A stretch of 64,000 nt of DNA from Streptomyces cahuitamycinicus (lineage in GTDB: Bacteria > Actinomycetota > Actinomycetes > Streptomycetales > Streptomycetaceae), in contig NZ_POUC01000003.1 in NCBI RefSeq assembly GCF_002891435.1, positions 1 to 64,000 of the forward strand, given 5' to 3'. Positions 1-6,965 of this stretch are shown in pieces. Both the position numbers and the translations under genes were made by a program. The notes below the pieces were generated by a model. It was not told the origin of the DNA and did no database searches. It saw nothing but the letters and a program-made list of their open reading frames with translations. Every line of letters starts with the position of its first letter. Position 1 is the stretch's first letter.

Positions 1-316
1 CAACACGTTCTGGGTGATCCCGGGGGAGCTGACCGAGGCGGTCCGGACCGTCACCCGGGCGTTCGGCGACGAGTCGACGGCAGGCCCTCACCACCCCGCG
101 CAACCCGAGGGAACAGCCACCGCCGACCCTGGCGATACGTCGTACGAAAGCCGGGTTCCAGAGCTCGATGCAGGCTCGGCGGTTTCGCTTGACGCCGCGG
201 CGGCCGCCGACGAGGCCGGGAAGCAGGCCGCCGCAGCGGTGAGCGACGCCAAGGCGGAGGCTGAGGCCGCCATGTCGCCCCAGGTGCCGCGCCGGGTGCA
301 AAAGTCCGGCGACTGA
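1..316 (+). CDS. C-terminal end of an SPFH (slipin-like) protein; 5' end outside window
   Basis: The frame is open from base 2 of the window, so this is the tail of a gene that begins upstream; the ATG at 14 is unlikely to be the true start. The first residues (NTFWVIPGELTEAVRTV) resemble the end of the slipin/stomatin core, and about 75 Ala/Glu-rich low-complexity residues follow. SPFH proteins form oligomers on the inner face of the membrane. A related slipin remnant lies at 10256-10405 and a flotillin-type remnant at about 780-1008, so SPFH genes have been rearranged in this neighbourhood. The assignment rests on only about 25 informative residues and is tentative. Confidence 0.4.
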   Translation, partial: NTFWVIPGELTEAVRTVTRAFGDESTAGPHHPAQPEGTATADPGDTSYESRVPELDAGSAVSLDAAAAADEAGKQAAAAVSDAKAEAEAAMSPQVPRRVQKSGD

Positions 317-403
317 GCTCGCCCTCGGGCTGCCGCCTGGACCGCCGAGACAAATCGTTCGTATAGCTCATCAACACTCGCTCGGGGGTCAGACGTCGTC
401 CGG

Positions 404-1008
404 TCAGCCGAGAAGCCGGGCGCCGATGACGGCGGTCTGCAGGGTATAGCGGTGGACGGGGTCGGCGGGGTTGGTCCCGGTGAGCGTGTGGATGCGTTCG
501 AGGCGGTACGTCAGGGCCCGCACGCTCAGACGAAGCCGCCGTGCCGCCTCGGCCGCCACGCAGCCCGCCTCGAAGTACGCGGTGAGGGTGTCGATGTGAG
601 GCTTGGCACCACCGCGTGCCTGCTGGAGCGGGCCCAGAGCGCTGTGGACGAGGTCGGCCATGGCCTGCCGGTCGCGGGTGAGGACGGGGTAGACGAGCAG
701 GTCGGCGGCGCGCAGAACAGGGTCCTCCAGATCCAGGCGGTCGGCCAGGTCGAGGGCGTTGAGGGCTTCCTCGTAGGAGCCTCGGCCTCCTGCTCGGCCG
801 CGTAGCGCTGGGCGTCGGCCGGCTTGCGGACCTGGGTGTCGAGCTGACGGTCGGTCAGCGCGGCCTGCCGCTCGGCGACCTTCTCCTGCTGGATGAGGAT
901 CTCCTGCTGGCGGGCCGCCTCGGCGAGCGGACCGGCTGCGGCCGCGCGGGCCGCGGCCTCGTCGGTCTCGGCCTTGATCTCGGCCTGCTTGAGGCGAAAC
1001 CAGGCCAT
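404..1008 (-). pseudogene. Chimeric remnant: flotillin C-terminal coiled coil joined out of frame to a PucR-type regulator C-terminus
   Basis: From an ATG at 1008 the frame encodes about 77 residues typical of the flotillin C-terminal coiled coil (AEIKAETDEAAARAAAAGPL, then QQEKVAERQAALTDRQLDTQ). At about 777-790 the homology switches to another frame, which encodes the end of a PucR/CdaR regulator: a DPVLRAADLLVYPVLTRDR segment, then a helix-turn-helix (AARRLRLSVRALTYRLERIH), ending LGARLLG. The complete PucR protein at 8840-10027 ends in a very similar sequence (ARRLGVSVRTVTYRLTRIRQ, GARLL). The two halves belong to unrelated proteins in different frames, so this is a deletion or recombination scar rather than a working gene. 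Confidence 0.7.
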
Positions 1009-1204
1009 CCGCAGACACCGCCTCTCCTTGCCCTGCCACCGTCGGTAGCTGCATCGTCACATGCTGACCTCTCGAAACGGATTGCCTGTTTCCGGCAATG
1101 TTTACGCGCCCTTTAGTGCCGAGCTCTCTACGGCCGGCCGACTGGCGGCCAGGGCCCCCGAATCCTCTGTGACAGTGTGTCAGGAGCAGGTACGCTTCCC
1201 CGCG

Positions 1205-1320
1205 GCGTGCCGGGAAGTCTGGTCGGTGATCTTGCGGACGAAGGCGGAAGTTTCGCCGATCGGGGGGCCGGACGTGGTGGTCAGCGTGCACTTCGCGGTG
1301 GTAGGTGTCCACGTGCCCCC
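1205..1320 (+). promoter_or_regulatory. Candidate structured leader RNA upstream of the RCK channel gene
   Basis: The core TGCCGGGAAG (1208-1217) is followed by TCTGGTCGGT. GGTCGGT (1221-1227) can pair with GCCGATC (1255-1261) through Watson-Crick and G-U pairs, enclosing a small GGCG/CGCC hairpin. A second long-range pairing follows: GGGGG and CGTGG near 1262-1276 with CCACG and CCCCC near 1309-1320. The same core and stem precede nhaA (4976-5027, minus strand) with base changes that keep pairing. It may be an ion-responsive 5' UTR element. I could not match it to a named riboswitch class from memory. Confidence 0.45.
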
Positions 1321-1356
1321 GCTCCTCCTCCGACTGACACGGGAGTGCGGTACGGC

Positions 1357-3309
1357 ATGATCCGGTTTCCACAGCCCGCACGGGGCGCGCCGCGTCCGGG
1401 ACACATGATCGTGTGCGGTGACGACGCGCTCGCCGAGCGGCTGGCGGAGGAGCTCGCCACGATGTACCGGGAGCGAGTCACTCTCGTCGTACCGCCGCCG
1501 CCGCGTACCGGCGTCACTGCCGGAAGAGCGCTCGCCACGACTCTGCTCGGCCGGGTACAGGCCGCCATGAACCGTGCCGAGCCCTCGGTCGGATCCGGCC
1601 CCACCGCCCCACCACGGATCGTTGAGGCCGCCGAGCTCGACGCGGCCACCCTGGCCGCGGCGGGCGTCAGTGAGGCGGCGGCCGTGGCGCTCGTGCATGA
1701 CGACGACGAGACCAACATCCGCGCCGCGCTGGCCGCACGTCGCCTCAATCCCCGTCTGCGGCTGGTCATCCGGCTCTACAACCGCAAGCTCGGACAGCAC
1801 CTGGAGGAACTCCTCGACCAGGCCGCGGCCCTCGCTGTGCCCGGGCTCGACCCGGAGGCACTGGACACCTCCACCACCGTTGTGTCGGACGCGGACACGG
1901 CGGCGCCCGCGCTCGCCGCTACTGCCGTCGCTGGCACCAGCAAGGTCGTTCAGGCCGACGGACTGCTGCTGCGTGCTGTGGAACGCACGCCGCCTGACCA
2001 CGGTCGGGCGGCCGGCCCCGGCCTGTGCACCCTCGCCCTGCTCTCGTCGACCACGAACGACCCCGCCGGGTCAGAGGGCTCGGACGCCAGCGGCCGCGAA
2101 GCACCCGTCTTGCTCCCCGATGACGACACCGTCGCCGAAGCCACCGGACATGGCACGGTGGTCCTCGAAGCAGTCAGCCACACCGCGTCCGGATCCGCAC
2201 GGCGATGGCTGATGAAGCGCGGACTGCCGCTGGGTTCCCTCTTCTCACGCCGGCTGCGCTGGTCCCTGGCCGGTCTGGCGGCCTGCGTCCTGGGGGTGGC
2301 CGTCGCGTCCTGGCTCACCACCGGTGACCATCCGTTGCATGCCGCCTACCTCACCCTGCTCGACCTCTTCGCGATCGGTGACCCGGCGATCGGCGAACCC
2401 ACGGCGCGGCAGGTTCTTCAGCTCCTCGCCGGTCTGGCCGGCCTGCTGCTCCTGCCCGTGCTGCTCGCGGCCGTCCTGGAGGCGCTCGGCGCCTTTCGCA
2501 CCGCTTCCTCGCTCCGTCGCCCACCCCGCGGCCTGTCCGGCCATGTCGTCCTGCTCGGCCTCGGCAAGGTGGGCACCCGGGTGCTGGCCCGGTTGCGGGA
2601 ACTCGACATTCCAGTGGTGTGCGTCGAAGAGGACCCCGAAGCACGCGGCATCCCACTCGCCCGCCGCCTGCGCGTTCCCACCGTCATCGGCGACGTCGCC
2701 CAGGAAGGCGTGCTGGAGGCCGCCAAGATCCACCGCGCGCACTCCCTGCTCGCCCTCACCAGCAGCGACACGACGAACCTGGAAGCGGCCCTGTACGCAC
2801 GCACCGTCACACCGGACCTGAGGGTGGCCCTGCGGCTGTACGACGACGAGTTCGCCACGGCCGTCTACCGCACGCTGCGTGCCGCCCATCCCCGGGCGCT
2901 CACCCGCAGTCGCAGCGTCTCCAGCCTGGCGGCGCCGGCCTTCGCCGGAGCCATGATGGGTCGCCAAGTCCTCGGCGCCATACCGGTCGAGCGGCGCGTG
3001 CTGCTCTTCGCCGCCCTGAACGTCGCCGGACACCCGCAGCTGGAGGGGCGGACGATCGCCGAGTCGTTCCGCCCTGGAGCCTGGCGTGTCCTTGCCATCG
3101 ACATGGCGGCACCGGACGAGCGGGTGCCCGATCTCGCCGCCACACCGGCAGCGGACGGCACCGGCCGCCCCGGCGGACTCGTATGGGACCTTCACCCGGG
3201 ATACGTGCTGCGGCCCGAGGACCGGGTGGTGCTCGCCGCGACCCGTCGGGGCCTGGCAGAACTCCTCGGCCGGCAGACACCCCTCCCGCTCCGCAGGGCT
3301 GGCGCATAG
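1357..3309 (+). CDS. NAD-binding TrkA/RCK-type ion channel or transport protein
   Basis: A 650-residue protein. An N-terminal Rossmann-like nucleotide-binding half (PGHMIVCGDDALAERLAEEL) is followed by two hydrophobic membrane segments around residues 290-380 (SLAGLAACVLGVAVASWL and LLAGLAGLLLLPVLLAAVLE). A second TrkA-N domain carries the glycine-rich dinucleotide motif GHVVLLGLGKVGTRVLARL and an acidic residue at the next strand end (VVCVEED). This resembles CASTOR/POLLUX-like and potassium-channel RCK proteins that gate cation flux. ATG 1357 is chosen because GGGAG lies 11 bases upstream; longer versions read into the structured leader. It is separated by about 330 bp from nhaA, which points towards it on the other strand. 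The exact ion is not determined by sequence. Confidence 0.85.
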   Translation: MIRFPQPARGAPRPGHMIVCGDDALAERLAEELATMYRERVTLVVPPPPRTGVTAGRALATTLLGRVQAAMNRAEPSVGSGPTAPPRIVEAAELDAATLAAAGVSEAAAVALVHDDDETNIRAALAARRLNPRLRLVIRLYNRKLGQHLEELLDQAAALAVPGLDPEALDTSTTVVSDADTAAPALAATAVAGTSKVVQADGLLLRAVERTPPDHGRAAGPGLCTLALLSSTTNDPAGSEGSDASGREAPVLLPDDDTVAEATGHGTVVLEAVSHTASGSARRWLMKRGLPLGSLFSRRLRWSLAGLAACVLGVAVASWLTTGDHPLHAAYLTLLDLFAIGDPAIGEPTARQVLQLLAGLAGLLLLPVLLAAVLEALGAFRTASSLRRPPRGLSGHVVLLGLGKVGTRVLARLRELDIPVVCVEEDPEARGIPLARRLRVPTVIGDVAQEGVLEAAKIHRAHSLLALTSSDTTNLEAALYARTVTPDLRVALRLYDDEFATAVYRTLRAAHPRALTRSRSVSSLAAPAFAGAMMGRQVLGAIPVERRVLLFAALNVAGHPQLEGRTIAESFRPGAWRVLAIDMAAPDERVPDLAATPAADGTGRPGGLVWDLHPGYVLRPEDRVVLAATRRGLAELLGRQTPLPLRRAGA

Positions 3310-3376
3310 CGCTGCGCAGACCATGGGAGGCGGGAAGGAGGACGGGCTGTCGGCCGGCGTCGCAGCATCAGGGCTG

Positions 3377-3533
3377 TCATGGACGGCGTGTGGACCGGTG
3401 GAAGAGCTGGGCGGTGAGTGCCCCCACGAGGCAGGCCCAGGCCGGCGCGCCGGTGATGCCGATGTGGTCCCAGCCGAGCAGGACGGTGGCCGCTGCCGCG
3501 GTCAGGGCCTTCTTGTCGGTGACGGGGGCTCAC
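3377..3533 (-). pseudogene. Small membrane protein, probably frameshifted
   Basis: A GTG at 3533 overlaps the stop of the preceding small ORF (GTGA), but its frame goes nowhere recognisable. If one base is removed from the CCCCC run next to it, the frame becomes a plausible 52-residue protein (VTDKKALTAAAATVLLGWDH, one membrane helix, ending FHRSTRRP, stop at 3377). This suggests a third member of a coupled nhaA-ORF-ORF unit that carries a one-base insertion, or a sequencing error in the C run. Function unknown. Confidence 0.35.
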
Positions 3534-3637
3534 TCCTCGCGGGCTGTGCCCGCATGCCGGAGTTCGACGAGCGCGGTGTTGCTGGCAACGGCCGCCAGAA
3601 CGATCACCGGTGCGAGCGCAGGCGTGTCGTCGGTCAT
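3530..3637 (-). CDS. Small hydrophobic protein translationally coupled to nhaA
   Basis: This is a 35-residue ORF whose ATG shares a base with the nhaA stop codon (TGATG), the classic arrangement for coupled translation. The sequence runs from MTDDTPALAPVIVLAAVASN to TAREE, with one short hydrophobic stretch. I do not recognise the family. It could be a small accessory membrane peptide or a remnant of a longer protein that continued into the next frame. The tight coupling is the main reason to list it. Confidence 0.4.
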   Translation of the reverse strand: MTDDTPALAPVIVLAAVASNTALVELRHAGTAREE

Positions 3638-4956
3638 CAGCCGGTCTGTCCGCCCTGCCGTTCTGCCGCGGTGGCGCTGCGTTGGTAGATGTCGGGGATG
3701 CCGTCGGCGTCCGTGTCGAGGTTCTCCTCCTCGGACAGGCGCCGGTAGATCACGTTACGGCGGCGCAGCAGGACAGCGGCCAGTGCCGCCGACAGGAGGG
3801 AGCCGACCAGGACGGCGGCCTTGACGTGCTCCCCGACGGCGCTGCTAGGAAAGGCGAGCTCGCCGATGAGCAGGGCGACTGTGAAGCCGATGCCCGCAAG
3901 GGCCGACAGACCGAAGACGTCGGCCCAGGCGAGCTCTGGGTTGAGCCGGGCCCGGGTGAAACGGGCCGCCAGGTAGGTGCCGAGGAAGATACCGAAGGCC
4001 TTGCCGGCGACCAGGCCGATGACCACCCCGAGCGGTTCCGGTGAGGTGAACACCTGGCTCAGCGCGCCGCCGGAGACGCTGACGCCGGCGGCGAAGAGGG
4101 CGAACAGCGGTACCGCGACCCCGGCGGACAGCGGGCGCAGCAGGTGCTCGGTCCGCAGGGCGGGCGACTGCTTCTCCCCTTCGTCAGGGGTGGTGCGCAG
4201 CAGCAGCGCCATGGCCACACCGGCGACCGTGGCGTGCACCCCGCTGTTGTACGTCAGCGCCCAGACGGCCACACCGAGCGGCACGTACCACCACCAGCCG
4301 GCCACCCGGAACCTTTGCAGCAGGTAGAAGACGACCAGTCCGGCCGCCGCCCCCAACAGTGCCCACAGGTTGATCTGGGAGGTGAAGAAGACGGCGATGA
4401 CGAGAATGGCGCCGAGGTCGTCGACCACGGCCAATGTCAGTAGGAAAGCCCGCAGGGCCGACGGCAGGTGAGTGGAGATCACGGCCAGGACCGCGAGGGC
4501 GAAGGCGATGTCCGTTGCCATCGGAATGGCCCAGCCCTCCATGCTGCCGCCCCCGGTGCCGACGGTCAGGGCGTACAGCGCGGCGGGGACGGCCATGCCG
4601 CAGATCGCCGCCACCGCCGGCAGCGCGGCGGTGGCGGGGGTGCGCAGCTCGCCCACCACCAGCTCGCGTTTCAGCTCGATGCCGGCGACCAGGAAGAAGA
4701 TGGTCAGCAGACCGTCGGCGGTCCAGTGCCCGACGCTCAGGTCGAGCCCCAGGGCCGCTATCCCGAAGTGGAACTCCCGCACGGTTTCATAGGCGTCGCT
4801 CCAGGGGGTGTTCGCCCAGACCAGGGCCACTACGGCCGCGGCCAGCAGGGCCATGCCGCCGACCGTCTCCGTCCGCAACGCGCCGGCCACAGCCTGCCGC
4901 TCGGGCCACGGAAGAAAACCGAGAAAGGGCGGACGCGAACGCGGAGTAGCAGCCAT
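3637..4956 (-). CDS. nhaA: Na+/H+ antiporter NhaA
   Basis: A 439-residue multi-pass membrane protein that exchanges Na+ (or Li+) for H+ at the cytoplasmic membrane. Family signatures are clear: IELKRELVVGEL, TDIAFALAVLAVI, the paired aspartates of the ion site in TLAVVDDLGAILVIAVFFTS, and AGIGFTVALLIGELAF. The tail DTDADGIPDIYQ is typical of actinobacterial NhaA. ATG 4956 is chosen over the upstream in-frame GTG/ATG codons because CCGGAGG lies at a proper distance and the upstream part overlaps a structured leader. Its stop codon overlaps the start of a small ORF. Expression may be set by the leader, since one strand of the conserved stem (GCCGACC) sits immediately before the CCGGAGG ribosome binding site. 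Confidence 0.95.
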   Translation of the reverse strand: MAATPRSRPPFLGFLPWPERQAVAGALRTETVGGMALLAAAVVALVWANTPWSDAYETVREFHFGIAALGLDLSVGHWTADGLLTIFFLVAGIELKRELVVGELRTPATAALPAVAAICGMAVPAALYALTVGTGGGSMEGWAIPMATDIAFALAVLAVISTHLPSALRAFLLTLAVVDDLGAILVIAVFFTSQINLWALLGAAAGLVVFYLLQRFRVAGWWWYVPLGVAVWALTYNSGVHATVAGVAMALLLRTTPDEGEKQSPALRTEHLLRPLSAGVAVPLFALFAAGVSVSGGALSQVFTSPEPLGVVIGLVAGKAFGIFLGTYLAARFTRARLNPELAWADVFGLSALAGIGFTVALLIGELAFPSSAVGEHVKAAVLVGSLLSAALAAVLLRRRNVIYRRLSEEENLDTDADGIPDIYQRSATAAERQGGQTG

Positions 4957-4975
4957 GTGAGTGTGAACCTCCGGT

Positions 4976-5027
4976 GGTCGGCAACGGGCATACAGCCCCT
5001 GACAGACGCCGACCAGGCTTCCCGGCA
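4976..5027 (-). promoter_or_regulatory. Candidate structured leader RNA of nhaA
   Basis: On the minus strand the core TGCCGGGAAG is followed by CCTGGTCGGC. GGTCGGC (complement of 5008-5014) pairs perfectly with GCCGACC (complement of 4976-4982), enclosing a GGGC/GCCC hairpin. The 3' arm abuts the CCGGAGG ribosome binding site of nhaA, so pairing could control access to it. The same core and stem, with U and G-U changes that preserve pairing, lie upstream of the RCK channel gene at 1205-1261. Confidence 0.5.
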
Positions 5028-5084
5028 CACCCCGCGTCATCTCTGACGCGTTCCCTACACCCTAACGGCTGATCTACGGTGGGC

Positions 5085-5381
5085 CCACCGCAGGCAGGCC
5101 GTGCCATGGCCGCATCGCGCGGACATAGCGCCGAGCGCCGCTTCTCGCCGGTCCGCCGTCTGGGCCCGCTCGGTGGCGCGGTCGATGATGGCCTGCGCGA
5201 GCAGACGTTCGGAAGCAACCCCTGCGGACTCCATGAAGGCGGGCCCTTCATAGCGCTCCTACAGGCAGGCGTGCACGGGGCGCAGTGGCAAGCCGTGCGG
5301 GGCCGCTGCGTCCGCGGCCCGGTCGATCGCGCCCAAGCTGCCTTCTGATCCGTCGGCTCCCACCACGATGGGCGGCAGCAT
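5085..5381 (-). pseudogene. Universal stress protein (UspA family) remnant with in-frame TAG
   Basis: From ATG 5381 the frame reads MLPPIVVGADGSEGSLGAID, the standard UspA nucleotide-binding start (V-G-x-D-G-S-x-x-S). After 40 residues it hits TAG (5259-5261) at a position where family members read HASLWERYEG, so a Trp codon (TGG) has become TAG. Beyond the stop the same frame continues with ERYEGPAFMESAGVASERLL and fades out before the ATP-binding G-x2-G-x9-G-S/T motif. Both the nonsense codon and the missing C-terminal half make it non-functional. Confidence 0.75.
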
Positions 5382-5438
5382 CGGTCTGGCCGCCTTGGTG
5401 CGTGCGACGGCCTCTACAGCACGGCGTCCGTCCCGAGA

Positions 5439-5675
5439 TCAGTCGCCTTCCCGGCCCGTCGGGGGAAACCCGGTGCCCCTTCGCGTTGAGCTGATCGGCT
5501 CCTGCTCGGGCACGTACTCCCGACACAGCGGGTTGTGGCACGGGCCTGCGGTCCAGACGGGAACGAAGACGCCCATGGTCTTGTGTCGTTTCACAACAGC
5601 GTCTACGGGCTCCCTGCATGAGCGGCAGACGTGCCCGGACGACGCGGTTGCCCTTCTCTGCTCGCCTATTCCCAT
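5439..5675 (-). CDS. Small Cys-rich hypothetical protein, possible zinc ribbon
   Basis: A 78-residue protein with two cysteine pairs, HVCRSCREP near residue 16 and GPCHNPLCREY near residue 45, a spacing typical of a small zinc ribbon. The body between them (VKRHKTMGVFVPVWTAG) resembles short hypothetical proteins often seen in Streptomyces near stress genes. The ATG at 5675 has a purine-rich GTGGAG before it. It lies between the broken usp gene and the TerC-like gene, all on one strand. Function unknown. Confidence 0.55.
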   Translation of the reverse strand: MGIGEQRRATASSGHVCRSCREPVDAVVKRHKTMGVFVPVWTAGPCHNPLCREYVPEQEPISSTRRGTGFPPTGREGD

Positions 5676-5726
5676 AGCTCCACTTTACGGCATATTTACT
5701 ATCTTTTGGTGGTTGCTTGGGCTCTC

Positions 5727-6797
5727 TCAGGTGTCGGGTGGTTCGGCAGCACCGTGATGATTGCCCGGCGGATCCCGGTCAGCTGCATGAGAGGCATCCT
5801 CGGCGGGAGCAGAGGCGGGCATGGCGTCGGCGTCGGTCCGCGATCGGTCATCAGTGGGGCTGGACGGCAAGGGCCGAGCCATGCTCAGCCCGATGGAAGT
5901 GGCCAGAACGGCGACGATGACGGCGAGGCTGACGAGTGAGGGGATCTCTGGAATCGCGGTACTGATCGTTTTGTGTGACGCCTGCAGGATGAGCTTGACC
6001 CCGATGAAGGCGAGGATGAGCGCCAGGCCCTTGCTGAGGTAGTGGAAGCGGTCGAGCAGTCCGGCGAGCATGAAATACAGGGCGCGCAGTCCGAGGATGG
6101 CGAAGGCGTTGCTGGTGTAGACGATGAAGGCGTCACTGCTGACGGCCAAGACGGCGGGCACGCTGTCGACGGCGAAGACGAGGTCGGCGGCTTCGATCGC
6201 GGCAACGACGGCGAGCAGCGGCGTGGCGACCCGTTTCCCGGCCTCCTTGACGAAGAAGTGGGTCCCCGCGTATTCGTCTCGTACCGGGATGACCTTGCGA
6301 AGCAGCTTCACGGCGATGCTCTGGCCGGGGTCGAAGCTGTCGTCCTCCTCCTTGTAGATCTTGTATGTGCTGTAGAAGAGGATCGCGGCGAAAACGAACA
6401 GGACGGCGGTGAAGCGGCTGACCACCGCCACACCGGCGGCGAGGAAGATGCCGCGGAAGACCAGGGCGCCGAGGACACCGAGAAACAGCACGCGGTGCTG
6501 GTAGGCGCGCGGCACCTTGAAGTAGCCGAAGATCAAGGCGAAGACGAAGAGGTTGTCGACCGACAGGCTCTTCTCCAGAAGCCACGCGGTCGTGTACTCG
6601 ACTCCGGCGCTCGTGCCGACGACCGCGAACACCACGCCGCCGAAGACGATCGCCAAGCCCACCCAGACACCGCTCCAGGCGGCGGCCTCGCGGAAACCGA
6701 TGACGTGTTCCCGCCGGTGCGCGAGAAGATCGACCGCCAACGACACCAGCACGGTGACGGCGAACGCCACCCACATCCACAGCGGCACGTCATGCAC
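5727..6797 (-). CDS. TerC/Alx-family integral membrane protein
   Basis: A 356-residue protein with about nine membrane helices. Family hallmarks are present: EKSLSVDNLFVFALIFGYF with its conserved acidic residue in the membrane, AAIEAADLVFAVDSVPAVLA, and SNAFAILGLRALYFMLAGLL. TerC/Alx proteins are linked to tellurite resistance and, in better-studied members, to Mn2+ export. The last about 50 residues are a hydrophilic, probably disordered tail. About 170 bp separate it from the GH15 gene upstream; I found no yybP-ykoY-type manganese riboswitch there. Confidence 0.9.
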   Translation of the reverse strand: MHDVPLWMWVAFAVTVLVSLAVDLLAHRREHVIGFREAAAWSGVWVGLAIVFGGVVFAVVGTSAGVEYTTAWLLEKSLSVDNLFVFALIFGYFKVPRAYQHRVLFLGVLGALVFRGIFLAAGVAVVSRFTAVLFVFAAILFYSTYKIYKEEDDSFDPGQSIAVKLLRKVIPVRDEYAGTHFFVKEAGKRVATPLLAVVAAIEAADLVFAVDSVPAVLAVSSDAFIVYTSNAFAILGLRALYFMLAGLLDRFHYLSKGLALILAFIGVKLILQASHKTISTAIPEIPSLVSLAVIVAVLATSIGLSMARPLPSSPTDDRSRTDADAMPASAPAEDASHAADRDPPGNHHGAAEPPDT

Positions 6798-6965
6798 GGT
6801 TCCGACCTCTCCACCGTCATCGACCGGCAGTCTTCTTACGAGTCTGGGCCATGCGACGAGGGCTGTCTCCCTGGTGCTGGTGCACGGACGCTGAATGGAA
6901 CGGCTCTGCGCCCACCAGCACGGTCCTGCTCAGGAGTCCACCAGCGCCGGCCGCTCGTGCCGCGT

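Noticed and set aside
404-1381. A 325-residue minus-strand ORF as one protein
   Set aside because: Only its last third is PucR-like; the rest is Arg-rich read-through, and the flotillin part is in another frame.
6798-6965. Manganese (yybP-ykoY) riboswitch before the TerC-like gene
   Set aside because: No matching conserved loops were found in the short gap.
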